Notes: a model not told the origin generated them from the sequence alone. A DNA stretch of 64,000 nucleotides from Cyprinodon diabolis (GCA_030533445.1 CM060069.1:31358337-31422336); one strand, 5' to 3'. Positions 11,699-25,038 are shown, numbered from the stretch's first letter. Numbers and translations: made by a program.

Positions 11699-14600
11699 CG
11701 AGTTATATATCAATAGCTGCCGTAGTTACTTTTAAATTATGGTCCCAACAATTCTGCAAAATTTTCTAAGCAACAATGGGCTAAAAAACATGCCTTACTT
11801 GTTTTAAGGATCATCAGGACTAAAAACATCATTCAAACCAAATCACCTGTTAGTCAGCATGAAGTGTCATTTAAATAAACAGTTTAACAGCAGATTCAGG
11901 GGAAAAAAACTTCAAAGCCCAAACCCCTGTTTTAATTATTGCTGTTTCTAATGTGCGGATCACATCCATTGGAAGGTAACACAATTTGGACTATTTTAGA
12001 TTTTCACTCGTGCATCATATGGCTATTGTACTGATTTTGAAGGTGCTGTCAGTACAATTATATTGCCTTCACAAAAAAAAATTTGAGTTGTTCCAGGCAA
12101 CTTTCAGCAGAGATGCCAAGCTAATGGTTTTTTTTGTCTTCTTATTTAGTCCTATCTACAACGATAACTATATAACTGACAAATTCTCCCATTGACCAAA
12201 ATATTGATAAAAGCAAATATATTTTGGGTGTAAAAGAATTAAAAAATTTTAGTTGAAGGGTTTTAAAAGGATGGATTATTTACAGTATGTAAATTAATGT
12301 AGAGATTATCTGAAATCAACAGGCACTATTTTTGCTTATCATTTGGATACACTAATCATGATTTGACAGTTTATTTGACAATCACATATACAGTAAAAGT
12401 TTAGTGAAAGAAAATATTATAAATTCAGGTCACCTCTTTTTCCTCATAATAATGCAGATAGTAATGCAAAGACCTCTTCTGCCACAATCTGATGACCTGC
12501 ATATCATGCTTTATATCTGTTATTCATGCTGAGAGTCCCATTTCCATTCTGTTTATTGCATGCAGAAGTCAGTTTTTTATTATCTCATTACTTTTACGCA
12601 GCCACCATCTGTGGCCTTTCCTTCTCTTTAGAATTCAGTTACATTGGATAACTAAACCCAATAATGTGCACTTTTGCCAAAAGCGATCCAAACATAGCAG
12701 GGGATGCTCAATCTACTGCCTGCACAGTCTTGTTGCATTGAATAAGCTGAAAGATGAAGTGAAAACAGCAAATCACTGTAGTTTTGTAACATACTTGCCA
12801 TCATATCACTGGTGAAGGTGTAGGGAGCTGTATCTTTTACAAGGCTTTGAATTTTCCAAATTACATTGTGCACATATTTGTCATCTGAAAGATTTAAAGG
12901 TTTTGGCAAATTTCTTAATCGGACTAGCCTATTTATCTTATCATGGTCCTTAATCTATGTTTTAAATGCTATAATCTATGCTTAACATGTATGGACCCAT
13001 CCAAGGCAGTAGCAGCTGTAATAATAAGTAGCATAATTTGTTTTTAGTTGTATTGTCCCAGTTTCCCTATGGACTGAATTGTACTGCTATTTTGCTTTAA
13101 GGATACCGATGGCCAGACCTGAACAGAGTGCCGCACTAATAGAGGATAAACCATTTCTAAAAGGTCCATATAGGGGAAATTGGAGATGTATCTAAATCTA
13201 AAGGATTTAAACAGATATGTGAAATCTTCTTTGTTTCACTGTGGGCATCAAGCTGAAAGTGTGAGGCTTTTGTGGGCTCTTGCTAACAGTCTGGGGCATA
13301 TTTGGTGACAGCATTTTCTAGCAGGTAATTGGGACTCTCGCAGCCAGTGTGAGAAAAAGTAATCTCCATGAATACAGGTCTTTTTTGTTTTTTCAAAGAG
13401 GACATAAAAAAGAAATCTACTTAAGCTAGTGTAAGAGGTGTAGCTAAATGCATTGTTAAGATTGAATTTACATGCTAAAAGTGTAGTTTGTTGTAACACG
13501 CCGTCTTGCTTATATATACTCTTGGTATTGTAATTGTATGGATTTAATATCCATTCAAATAAAATTCAAAGATTCTTTGTTTGTTTAAAAATGCTTTTAG
13601 AATGTATGTATAATTACATAAAATCTCTATGCTTAGGTACACACAGCCTTATTTTGCTGTCTTATGATCACTTAAAAACATTTGCTAGATTTTATCCCTA
13701 AAAGATATTGTGAGAGAGGAAAAAATAGTTATTTTAAAACAAATGGAGACCCCTTGAGATGTTTGTGGAAGGTCTGGACTGCTGGGAGTATAATCTCTTT
13801 ACTGGGTTATTATCTATAAAAAAAAAATAGATGTGTTTCTAAGAGGGTGCCTATTGTTGCTGATGAAGATGAAGATAAGCTGATGTAAAGAAAGTAAGTT
13901 TATGCCTTAAAAGTGATAGCTACATTAACTCGTCCTGGAATAAGTGGAGCTCTCATAGTTGCCCGCTCTCCAGTTTGTCAACCAGATGCAAGGTCTGCTA
14001 TTGCTAATGTCAAACCAAACGTCTGATTTACCAAGGAAAAGTCAGAACCTTCACATGCCTTCTTCTCTTCTTTGCACCCTTAAGACTTGATCAGTGATCA
14101 CCGTCATTTTGCTGCTTTTTGAAGAAGTCATTTCTCAAAGCTATCCCAGGGCAATTCTTCAACCTACTACTTCTTTTTGTGGAGCAACCTTTTGTCTATA
14201 AATTTGCATCAAAACGCTAAGTAAATATTTGTATATTTTGGACCTATCATAATGTACAAAACAACAATTGTTATACTAGGTTTTATGGCTTAATGTTTTA
14301 GCAAAGTCAACACTTTAACTGTGCATCACTCTAGAAATGCTGTGGATGTGTTGATAAAAAAATAATTTTGATGAAAAGGTTGTAGCTATGACCTTTTTAG
14401 CTCTTATATCAAATACTCCAGCTATCTGTAGTCTTCTTTGCTTAAAGATGTATCTCTACTTAATATGCCTGGTACGTGCAGTCATCATACAGGACGTGGT
14501 GCACATTTTTATCTTTCCAATCTGGGATTTATTTTTCTCAGAAACTGAAGTGCACCTCAAATCTTTAAAGTTAATTACTATCACCTCCATCATGAAGCTC

Positions 14601-15276
14601 TATAAGTCAGAGCTTCATAAGCAGATATAATTGAATTAAGCTATGTTGTACTCATTATATTCAATTTGTATTTAGCAAAGGTTCTACTTTGGACTTCGCT
14701 CGTTAACATTGTCAAGGCAGGTACCACAATTGCTGCATTCTGATGACCCAACACTTCCTTTTCTCCACTGCAGCACTTGTACGTTTCCAAAGTCGTGTCT
14801 GCTCATCAAAGATGGGGAATTGCCCTACACTGCTTTTAAATTTATGGCTCACTTTGCTGTATTAAACACGCTCATGGTTTTGTAATGGGTCTAGTTGGTT
14901 AATCAAACGGGCTGGAGAGTAGATCAAAGGCCTCTGGTAGACACAGACATTTTTTTTGGCCTACATCGACTGAGTACTTTTTAAAGAACACTTTTTTAGG
15001 GGATTTTTTGCTCAACCCGTCTGCCAGATTTGCTTTGATTTTGGGGTTAAACAAGTTTAGATTTTTACATTTTTAAATAAAAAGTGGTAATATTAGATAA
15101 TATCTATATAGCATACATTGATTCTGCATTCTGGATTAATTCTAAAATAAATGTGTTGCAATACTTTTACTTTCTGACTCAGACTTGCATCACAGTGAGT
15201 TTTTTCTGAAGTTCTCCTGGAAATTTTTAGAGTAAGCTCCACCCCAATTCTGCTGCATAACTGATTGCATAAGATG
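11698..15276. other. Unassigned AT-rich DNA
   Basis: Nothing recognisable on either strand. Open frames here are short and show no protein motif. Confidence 0.5.
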
Positions 15277-15345
15277 TAGGGCTGCAACTGAGGATTACTT
15301 TGCTAATTGATTAATCTGTTGATTATTTTTTCGATTAATAATCAG
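15277..15345. mobile_element. hAT-type MITE end (TAGGGCTGCAAC)
   Basis: TAGGGCTGCAACTGAGGATTA followed by repeated GATTAAT/CGATTAATAATC palindromic motifs is the start of an abundant fish hAT-derived repeat. The opposite end, which should read GTTGCAGCCCTA, is not in the neighbourhood, so the copy is truncated. Confidence 0.5.
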
Positions 15346-15892
15346 ATAGCATAAGGGTCTTCAAAGAAGATTTTTTACAGAATTAAAAAATTTTAAATTA
15401 AAACTTTTCCACTTCAGGAGTTCTGGATCAACACCTTTGTTTATAGATGTTGGACCTTTTTTTTCAGTGTGTAGTCCTGTTTCTCTGACTGTGACTAGCT
15501 GGATGTGCGCTCTTCGTCCTCTGACGGAGCTCCTCATTCTTTTTGTTTACAAATTCTGTTTTACTAATTACTCAAAAACAATAAGGTGATAATAAGACTT
15601 CAGTGATATTGAGATAGGATCCCAGTTTTTAGCTGCTAAATGATACATCCTTTTCCCACAACAGATAAAGAAAAATGCTCTAATTTTTACAGATGAATTA
15701 CATAATATTAAAATTACATAATATTAATAACAGCAGTCTTAACTCAAATTAAGTCAAAATGTAAAATTCCAAAATTATAAATGTATTTTGACCTCATAAG
15801 AAATAGAATTTCTATTGAACCTAATTGAAAAGAAATTTCACTTCATGCAGCTCTCTTAATATATTTGAATCCCTTCCCCTGTTTTTTATTTC

Positions 15893-15969
15893 ATGCTTTT
15901 CTGTGCCCCCATGAAAACATGCTGCCCCCCTCCTGGCCCCCTGGTACGTTTGGTGTAGATCCGCCACTG
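15893..15969. repeat. Possible hAT-type transposon end
   Basis: A C-rich strand ends in GTGTAGATCCGCCACTG, i.e. CAGTGGCGGATCTACAC read inward from 15969, like the ends of several fish hAT families. The partner end was not found. Confidence 0.33.
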
Positions 15970-18900
15970 TTCCTCACCTTCACTAGACGTGGATATACTT
16001 TAGTATATTCTGCTGTAAAATCAGTCCTATATTTTCATTTTTTACTCGGGGATTCAACCTCTGCCGTTTCACAGGATGCACAGCTTTGAGTGGTAACTAG
16101 GTGACTGCCAGAGAGTAACCCAGAGAAACTTACTGATCCAATCAGCTCTCTGACAACCAGTCAATGGTTGAACAGAGCATCACTTTGGACAGATACCCTT
16201 CACAGGTTTCACCAGCAACCTCCTCCCCCACCCCCCGCTCTCTCTTGTTGTCTACGTAATTGCAGTAGTGCTAATCCACACAGGATGCACAAATGATTGT
16301 TTTGCGTGCCTGCTCTCACTCGCATAAAAAAAAAACCACCACCACGCAGAGTGTAAAATCCGGGATCATTTATCCGACTTGTGAGCATCTGTGAACAACT
16401 ATCGATATCAGGAAGACTCCCGGAACTTCCGGGAGACTTGGGATGTCTGTATAAATAAGGATGGTGGAAAGAAAAGTAATGGGAGTCAATTATACACTAT
16501 TTTTCTTTCTGCCATCTGTGTACTTTTGCTTGAAAAATGTTCCCGGTAGGAACTGTATCAGGATATGATTATATATTTTTATCTGTCAGAACTACTACCC
16601 TGCTAGTTGATTATTATAGCCTTTACTCCTCACCATTTAGCAGTGGATAATGTGCTACATGCTCCATTACACGCAGATGGACAAACTCAATGAATCCGGT
16701 TTGTAAATGAAAATTCACATCGATAAATTGTCTTTTTTTTTAATGCACTATGTTTTTCCTTAATGACTCCTAGCCATTTCTAAGCAATTTTATTTTACCC
16801 TGAAATGTAAAAGGGGTAGAAATAAATGGAAGGATTGAGGGGCTTATCTGGCTCAGCAGGTATAGTGTTACAGTCTATGGGAATCAGACCTGTGTTGTGA
16901 AGTAGAAGCCCATGCTGGGCTTTAAACCATTCTGTGTATAATCCCTGTCCTCTTTCCCATAGATGGGAGCTGGGACAAAATGAAGGGCACCCAGTGTATT
17001 GGCACCATTATACTGAGAAGTGGCTGCTAAGCAGGTGGCATAAGTGCCTGTTGTATGATTTGTTAGTGTGATGCTGCAGGAGCTAAAGGAATGTGCAGTT
17101 GCAGAGGGTGTAGAAAGTCACTCACACTGAGCGCTATGACCTATGTCCCTACTGTGGCTCTAGTAGCTGAAATGGTGCTTGAGAGAAAAACATTTGTTGG
17201 AAGTTGTTGGGCAAAACTTAATCTGTGCACATGAACATCCCCTTTGTCGAACGATAGCACTTTTGTTGTGCGTTATTGTTTTGGCTTGTTAAACTAGTGT
17301 TGGTTGGTGGGTTGATTTTGTATAAAAATCTCCAGGATTATTTTTCTAATTTGCTCATGGCCTTTTCTGTTTGGTATTTTAAATTGTGGAGTTTGATGGT
17401 AGACCGTTAGTAGTCCAACCTAACTTCTTTCTTGCGGCAAAGTTTTGTTGATCCACACGCCCTTGGTAACCGCACCCGGACTGCACCGTTACAGAAATTA
17501 GTCTACACATTGATTTTAATGATCTGGCGTCATTGAGGCACCAGCATTGCAGCTTCACCACCTTCAGTGTGAGCCTGGAGTTATAGAAAGAATGTTCTCC
17601 ACACTAGATCAAATACTGTACTCGCCCTGTAAAATGAGTCATATTACTAAGCATCATTACTACAAAATGGAATGTATTTTAAGAAGTTATGTTACTTGGA
17701 TATTTTTGCAACATAAAGCAAATTATACATCTGAAGTTGGAGGGGAACATTCAAGTCTTTATTTTTTAAACAAAAAATTTACTTTTTTGTGCATGTGAAA
17801 TATTTTCTGGCTTACGTTCCGTTCAGTTAAAGTTGCTGTCAAAGTCTGTCTATACCAACTTTATACTGTACATGTAGAGACTAAAATGTTTTGCCAACTA
17901 CTCTAACAGAGTAGCTGTTAAGGACTTGCAATAGATTTAGGTTTTATCCATGTCTTGAGTTGTGTCTAAGCCATGTTAACACTTAAATGGCTATAATCTA
18001 AACCAACCCAATCCACTGCAGCTCTGGATTTTTTGGGTGTTTGACCTGCTGGAAGGTGAACCGCCAATACAGCAACAAGTTTTTTCTAAGAAGTTACATA
18101 CAAACATGTGTATATCCAGTTCTCTTGCATGGATATCGGGCTATAGCAGCACTAAACTTAACATTTACTATTCAGAATTCCTTTCCCAGTCAAAAAAGAA
18201 TGCCTATAAACTATCATGATGCTGCCATCCCCTTTGGTTTTCTTTTATTATTGATTTCCCTCTTGTCACTCTGGTTTTGAATGGCTACTAGTCCTTTTAA
18301 CAAGTTTTCCTTTCAAAGGTGTGCATCTCTTCTGCTTCTCCGAAATTATTGAGATCCTTTCTTTGCTTCTGTGATTAATTATCTTCCTGCATGGCCTGTC
18401 AGTATAGAGCTGTCTTGCTTTAAATTTGCTTTAATTCTTGCAGTTTTGCCATTCTCCTACCATTATTATATGATTGACCGGATAGTACATCATCAGTATT
18501 TTGTTTTATAACTTAACGCTGCTAAATAAATAGTCAATCTTTGAAATCTAAAACCTGGGGTTAACAAGTTTATGCTTCTTTTCATTCCCTTGGACATGTT
18601 CTGCTGTGATGGTATAAATGAGTATAGCTTCCTAGTGTTTTTATATTTTCTGTTACCTATATTTAATGCTATGAATAAATAATAAAATAATGGTCAGTTA
18701 ACACCACTCAAATATGTATAAACAAAATGGCTTCTTTTGCAAGGCACTATGATTGATAAGCAGACACTGTTATGACATGACAGCATTCAAAGAACCAGTT
18801 TAGCTTGCCAAAATAGGTTTCTCTAAATTATACCAATATCAGACTAAAAATATCATCATCAAGCAGTGCCTCTATTTATTATTAAGAATAGAACTTATGT

Positions 18901-20093
18901 GGACAGGCCATCCTTCAAACTGGAGTATGAAACTAAGCTGAATGTAATATAATCTGTTTTCATTACATTCAAAAATCAATTTGTGCGTTTGGCTTGACTA
19001 ATTGCAACTCAGGCCCAAATTTGTGTCGTGCTTCAATGGTTTATATGCGTTGTGATAAAATAAGACTGCAGATCTGGACCAATGAATATTCACTAAGGCA
19101 TTGTAGGCAAATAATAATGTGTGTGTCTTTGTAAACTTGAGGACTTCACATGGAGACTGAACAAAGCAGAGCATAAAATTAATTAATTTCCTGCTTTGAT
19201 GCAGCTGCTTTTCTTGCACGTGTCTGATGGGGGTGGGGGGATTGTTGTGTTTTGGGGGGAGGTGAGTCAAATTCTTTATTTCTTTTGTATGATAATTTAA
19301 GCTAGTGACAGTGCGATGCATCGTGTCAGATGCTTCCCTCATGCAGATTTGCATGAAATCTATTCTTGGCTCTGATAAAATTAATGGAAGATTTTATTGG
19401 TGTTGGTCATGTTTGGTGTGTTGTGGCAGTGTAATGAAGAAGAATGTAGAGGGGTGTGAGAAGAAAGAACATTATAATGCCCCTGGCAGGTTTTTTTTCT
19501 TACTAGTGAATGGGAAATGAGTCCATCATTGGGAAACTCATTCACAACAAGTAATGATTAATGTGTGTTTGTTTGATTTCTTTGTTTTTTTTGCACACAT
19601 GGCTGCTGTTTATTCACATTGTGCTCCTTCCCATGCAAATTCACAAGTATAGAGATATATGCATACAAATACATTTGAATAAATAAATGTGCTTAGTGTA
19701 ATATAGTCATTCAAGGACTCAAGCCCTTTCTCCACATTTATGCAATCATATATTCATAAGAGCCATCTACAACAAAAGTTCCCCAAAGATTGTACTTCAT
19801 GAGTAAAAGGAGAGGTGTTTGCATATATTACAGTAGTTAAACACTACCTGTGCTTGAAATATTTGATGATCAAAAATACATTTACAAATTGGATTAAGAG
19901 GCTTAAGAAGAAGATTAAGAGGCTACATCAGAACTTGAGATTGATCTTGACATTTTTAACCTGTACCAGTATTGCATCAGTAATTTCCTGGTGCATTTTT
20001 TTTGAGCTGCTTGCTGTTCATACAAAAAAAACATCTAGTATATATCTAAAAGAGGCCTTTTACTGTAAATGTTCTGCAAAAGAATCAGATCCT
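15970..20093. other. Mostly unassigned DNA
   Basis: A CTCCCGGAA-C-TTCCGGGAG palindrome near 16417-16435 with GC-rich flanks suggests an old DNA-transposon fragment. A G-rich run at about 19228-19262 could form a G-quadruplex. Otherwise no gene, RNA or named repeat could be supported. Confidence 0.45.
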
Positions 20094-21765
20094 CTACCAG
20101 AGGTTTGGGAGCTTGACAGTTCTTCTCAGTATCTTAGCTTTCCTTAGAACTGGACAATTCTGAACTGAGATATCTGACTCCAGGTATCTTTTGGAGCAAC
20201 TTCTCCTTGCTGGGGATTAAAGCCCCGGGTGATCCTATGATCATGGGAACTACAGTTGCCTCATCTTCCAGGCTCATCCTACTGTTTTCCTGAGCCCTTA
20301 TGATTTCTCAAATTTCTCCTGTTCCTTATTCTTGATTTTGCCATTGTTCAGACTAGCTAAATCGATCTCTCTGGCTGTCCTCTGCTGTTTATCAAATTTC
20401 ACAATGACCTTTTGGTTGTTTGTGTCTGGAAGTACCACTGGATCATAGCTCTTTCCTTCTCCACCACCTTGGGTGAAGGCTCCCATTTTGACCTGGGGGT
20501 ATCCAGTTTGTATTCTGCACAAATGTTTCTGCACACTATACCAGCCACTTTGTTATGATGTTCCATTTATTTCTTTCCTGTTGGTTTCTTAGGCCCTGCT
20601 ATGAGATGGTGGATTGTTTCTAGGGCCTCTTTGCATAGCCTGCATCTGGTATCCTGCCTGGTATGGTAGAATTTGTCCTCTATTGCTCTGATGCTCAAGG
20701 CCTGCCCCTGTGCTGCCATTATTAGTGCTTATGTGATGTCCTTAAACCGGACCCTCTTTAGTCATTTGTAGGATACTCTCATATCAGTCACTTCAGCTAT
20801 CTGTTGGTGGTACATCCCATGCAGTGGTTTTTCCTTCACGGATGGTTCCTAAAGTTCCTTTATTTCCGGCTTCTGTCTGTCTGAGACATTTACTGAGCGG
20901 TGTACCTTTGGTGCCATCTTCATGATGGATTCTTTGGGATTTGATGTTTGATCTTCAATGGTGGCTCTGATGCTCACTAGGCCTCTGCCTACTTTTATGC
21001 GCTTAGTGTATATTCTGTGGATACTGGATTTTGCATGGCATCCACCATGCATGGTGAGTAGCTTACCTATTTTAACATCAGTGGCCTGAATTTCCTCCTT
21101 AGGCCAGCATAATACCCAAGCAAGGTATCACTGGCAAGCTACAGCTATTAATAACCTGAAAATAGTTCTTACCGTTTAGCTGACTTCTCAGAACGTGCCT
21201 TACTCGTTGTAGGCATTTTGGTTATTACCGCTTTCCTTGTGGCCTCTAGATGCTTGCAATTTGCCTGTTGTGTTACAAGCCAAGCTACAAAACGTTTAGC
21301 TCTCTTTTACATCTATTCTCTTCACTGGGAGTCTAACTCCCCAATGTGGATTCTTTCTGTCTCTTTGTCATCTCAGGACCTAATTTATCTTGCCCGAATT
21401 ACATTCAATTGTCTCTGCTGTAGATCCTGGTGGTGAGGATCAGTGAGTCAATGTATTGCTGTAGCTCAGCACACAGTTTGATGTAATCCATGTACAGGAG
21501 TTGGTGTCCTTTTTTTATTTCTCCAAGGGGGTTCAGACCTATACAGAATAGAAGGAAGGACAGAGCCTCTCCTTGGTATATTAAACATCTGATGGAGATT
21601 TTCGCAAATGGCTTCAAATTGGCGTCAAGTGTGGTTTTCCACAGTCCCGTGGAGTTTGAGATGAGGGCTCTTAAAGTGCTGTTGTACTTATAACACTTCA
21701 GGCATTTTAGGATCCATATGTATAAGTCATACAATTTATATTTATCAAGATGATACATATAATTT
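20094..21765 (-). pseudogene. Decayed LINE ORF with restriction-like endonuclease (R4/Rex6-like)
   Basis: Several frames on the minus strand align in order with the C-terminal half of a non-LTR retrotransposon polyprotein. From the right: RT palm (LWKTTLDANLKPFAKISI, YQGEALSFLLFCIGLNP, and LLYMDYIKLCA, where the catalytic YMDD box is now YMDY) at 21405-21760; the RT thumb/linker (QRVRHVLRSQLNGKN, TMHGGCHAKSSIHRIYTKR, GRGLVSIRATI) at 20849-21210; a CRLC...H...H-type zinc-finger region near 20590-20680; and the endonuclease-like segment (KFDKQQRTAREIDLAS) at 20298-20534. The end ILRRTVKLPNLW then TAG (stop at 20094-20096) preserves the family's C-terminus. Many stops and frameshifts make it dead. 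The zinc finger plus PD-(D/E)XK-type end points to the R2/R4/Rex6 group; the exact clade is uncertain. Confidence 0.8.
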
Positions 21766-21902
21766 TAGGTATTGGTTGTGTACATATCGATTAGCCAGTG
21801 ATCTATGATCGCCGACCACCATCTGTTGTTACTGAACACAAAATACATCCAATTGTAGATCTTACTTCGCAGCCGGTAAAGGCCCCCTGCTTCTATACAT
21901 GA

Positions 21903-21944
21903 AACATGTATATATATGTATATATATATATATATACTGTATAT
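21903..21944. repeat. Imperfect (TA)n tract
   Basis: Interrupted TA/TGTA repeat directly abutting the hAT end at 21945. Confidence 0.85.
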
Positions 21945-22190
21945 TAGGGATGGAAGGGTTTATGAAAACCGTCTGAATCGTTTGGTTCTACTGTCTCAGT
22001 TCGATTCGCGTGTGTTGCGTTGGGTTCATGCGCTGCTCCTTTTTCTCATAGGCGAGGCGTGAACACTCCAGAGCAGAAGGTGGTGGTACTGCGACCAAAG
22101 CCAACCACCAGTAGTAAGCAAGAAGAAGAAGCGAAGCAGCGTAGCTGGGTGTAGCAGAAAAAAATCAGTTGTTGTGGAAATTGTGTGGGT

Positions 22191-22976
22191 ATGGCGAGTG
22201 GGAAAGAACAGGAGTTGGAAGATGCGCCAGCAGCACTACTTCGTTACAAATACTTCGTTACTGTACTCAAGTAGATTTTTCTGATATTTTTACTTTACTT
22301 TACTACTTATTTTTATGGCGACTTTTTACTTCTACTCCTTACATTTTTACACAAATATCTGTACTTTCTACTCCTTACATTTAAAAAAATTGGCTTGTTA
22401 CTTTAGTTTTGAATCCTTTCAATGGAGTTACCGTTATTATTTTTCACGTCATCAATACCAAATTCAATCTAATTGGATGGGAATCTACGTTGCATTTGAC
22501 GCACCACTACAAGATGAATCGACAGATTCGGCGGTATTCATTCGCCGCAAATCATTGCAGCTTGGTGGCAGTGGCGTTAGCATAGTAGTATGGACGACGA
22601 GATGATTGAAAATGAACACAACGGAGATCTAGTCCTATTGGCAGACATCCATTTCAAATTTAGGCAACGGCATGAATAAAGTGGTTTCTACTTTTACTTT
22701 TATACTTTAAGTAAATTTACAAGCCTGTACTTTGTTACTTTCACTTGAATAAAGAAGTTTAATAAGTACTTCCACTTTTACCAGAGTATTTTTTAACACA
22801 AGTATCTGTACTTTTACTCAAGTACGGAAAGTGAGTACTTTTGCCATCTCTGCTTTGCATTTAGAGTGACCTACGATGACGGTGGAAAGAAAGTTGTGGA
22901 TAAAAGTGCAACAGTGTGCAAGCATTGTGCAACACGTGTTGTTTATGCTAACAGCAACAGGACCAACATGTCAGCT
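22191..22976 (+). pseudogene. BED-finger N-terminus of hAT transposase, interrupted
   Basis: The first part starts with ATG at 22191 and reads MASGKEQELEDAPAA up to the nested insertion. After it, from 22853, the frame reads FRVTYDDGGKKVVDKSATVC, then KHCATRVVYANSNRTNMSA and a stop. The C-x2-C pair followed by VxYxxxNxTNM is the front half of a BED finger; its histidines are lost. The two halves are not contiguous in frame, so some sequence was lost at the junction. Without a catalytic domain this is a remnant only. Confidence 0.65.
22237..22852. mobile_element. Nested ~0.6-kb hAT MITE, left end rearranged
   Basis: Nearly identical along its length to the intact element at 36606-37234, and ends on the right in the same ...TTTTGCCATCTCTG. 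The first 13 bases of the left terminus (CAGAGATGGGAAG in the intact copy) are missing, and the first 10-base arm of the subterminal palindrome is inverted here (TACTTCGTTA instead of TAACGAAGTA). No 8-bp duplication is visible. The long open frame shared by both copies has no protein signature and is not a gene. Confidence 0.85.
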
Positions 22977-23074
22977 TAGAGATTTTGCTAACAATCAACA
23001 TATACCGAACCAAACTGAAAACCGTGACCATGAAACCGTGAGCCGAACCGAGGATTTTGTGAACCATTCCACCC

Positions 23075-23077
<3 letters not shown>

Positions 23078-23140
<63 letters not shown>

Positions 23141-23152
23141 TATATATATATA
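23078..23152. repeat. (TA)n microsatellite
   Basis: Near-perfect TA repeat adjoining the right end of the hAT fragment, with one AA interruption. Confidence 0.97.
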
Positions 23153-24816
23153 AAGTTGAAGTAAGAAGAAGTCCGGTAGTATGGACTATTGGCAATGGGA
23201 AGATAGAAGACAGTATAAATTATTCTTTCCACTGTAATTCTGACATTTAACTTTCCTTACACGGAGGGCTTCTAAGTGACCCATGATGAGGAATGTCTTG
23301 TTGAATTATATGTCAGCAAATATGAGTTCAGTTCATGGAACATGACAGAATCAGACCTCTATCTGCAATAAATAAAAAAATTTTTCACCTGTTACAACCT
23401 CCATCTCTCTAGTTTTAGGCTGTCTTTGGCTCCACAACAGATAACTGCTTCAATCATTGTGGACATTTTTGATTTTGTTTGTTTTCAAATTTTAGTTCTT
23501 GCTTCTCAGACATGACAATAAAAAAACAAAAAACAAATAAGAGGGTTACTTAGCATATGCTTAAATGAAGATACAAGGAGAGTTCAAGAGTTACAGTTTT
23601 AGATTAGGTTAAAGCATGAGAAGCAGCTAAATTATTTTAAATAATGGGTTCATATTGATACAAAAATATCTAATTATAAGTAATACTATTTTTTACATCC
23701 CAGGGTGAGAATTAAAAGCTAAAAGACATATTTGCTTACATTTTTAGTGGAAAAAAGTGCACACTAGAAAGTTATTTTGAATTCTCCAAAGATGCCATAT
23801 GTCTTCTCCATGCAATTTATTATGCTCTTAAACTTTGCACCGTATGAGGAGAGAGTTCATCATGCTGACTGGATTTATTTTACATAGTGTTATTTACGCA
23901 TATGCTATCAGTTAATGCTTCTGCCTGCTAATTACTTTAATCCTGGGTCCCAGATGTCACCAGCTGGGCAAACTGTAAACACCATTTGGCTGCTCATTTC
24001 CTTCATTAAGTATTGGTATTAACATTCTAATCTTTAGAGTAAAACAACACTAAAAGCTGACTCAGCATGCTTAGATATATGGGGTTTGAGTCAAAGAACA
24101 AGAGGTTAGAAATTCCTTTCGTAAGGTTTATATTTTTTGCTGAAGTGATCTTCTGATAGTAACTGAAAACATACGAAAAGAAAACATTTATTTGCAGGTT
24201 ATAAAAGCTCCCCTCAGCAGTGTGAAAGGATGAGCATGCCACTGACAGATATCAGACTAATGCTCAACAGCTGCTTGTTTACCCATAAAAAGATGCCAGT
24301 GTCAAATTGCCTCCTGGAACCCCCCTGGTTTGGCTAATAATTATACCAACAAACCAGTGGACACTTCATACTTGTAGAGGAGCAACATGTCAAAAGCATT
24401 TCGCCTAATACTTCAAAAAGTAAAAAAAAAAAAAAAGTATGATGTTTAAATTCTAAAATCTACCTGTTTATTTCGGTAACAAACAAGTAATAAAAAAAGC
24501 ATTTTGTTTAGAAATTAATGACAAATACATTTTGGTTCATGCCGTGGCTATTCCCACGAGCTGTAAATGTTCCCCAAAAAGGAGTGAGACTGGTAGTAAG
24601 GGAATTTATTATGAATCAATACATTATTTTCCCCAGAAACTAGCTGAGCTTGCTAGCAGATTTTGCCAGGGTAATCTACTGGCTGCTAAGTGTGTTTTAG
24701 ACTAACAGATTTGGAAGTCATTGCAATATTTGTAAAGACAAGGCCACATTCCCCCGGTCTAGATTATATCATAGTTTACTTGGCTTTAGGCAGTTAGTTA
24801 TTAATTTGTCAATTAT
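23153..24816. other. Unassigned DNA
   Basis: No supported gene or repeat. Short A-runs only. Confidence 0.5.
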
Positions 24817-24913
24817 GTGCTGTTGTACTTATAACACTTCAAGCATTCAGGATCCATATGTATAAGTTGTACAATATATATTTATCCACATGATACATAT
24901 AATTTTACATATT
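24817..24913 (-). mobile_element. Second short fragment of the same LINE RT
   Basis: GTGCTGTTGTACTTATAACA through GATACATATAATTTTA matches 21675-21770 at most positions. That is part of the RT palm of the LINE described at 20094-21765. It is truncated on both sides. Confidence 0.8.
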
Positions 24914-25038
24914 CTGAGTTTTTTCTCTCCACTGGCGCTACAAGCATGCTTGGTGTGAGGGATTGCCTTCGAGTCAATGAGTCGATGCAATGGTTTTCCT
25001 TAGATAGAAAACTTTGAATCAATTTGACTGTATGATCT

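Larger units (their letters stand above)
21945..23077 (+). mobile_element. hAT fragment with nested insertion
   Basis: Left end TAGGGATGGAAGGGTT and right end (inward) TAGGGGTGGAATGGTT form terminal inverted repeats of the TAGGGRTGGAAYGGTT type common in fish hAT families. Both ends lie in TA-rich microsatellite sequence, so an 8-bp duplication cannot be judged. The 5' coding part of a transposase is retained on the plus strand and is interrupted by a second hAT element at 22237-22852. Confidence 0.75.

Noticed and set aside
16836..17000. tRNA-like or SINE head (TCTGGCTCAGCAGGTATAGTG)
   Set aside because: An A-box-like segment is visible, but no convincing B box, tail or second copy was found.
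22315..22605. 96-codon open frame, nearly repeated at 36697-36987
   Set aside because: Both lie inside copies of the same hAT MITE; the frame has no protein motif and its repetition reflects the repeat, not selection.
22876..23250. Open frames rich in IYIYIY near (TA)n tracts, also at 11491-11769
   Set aside because: They are direct translations of TA microsatellites.
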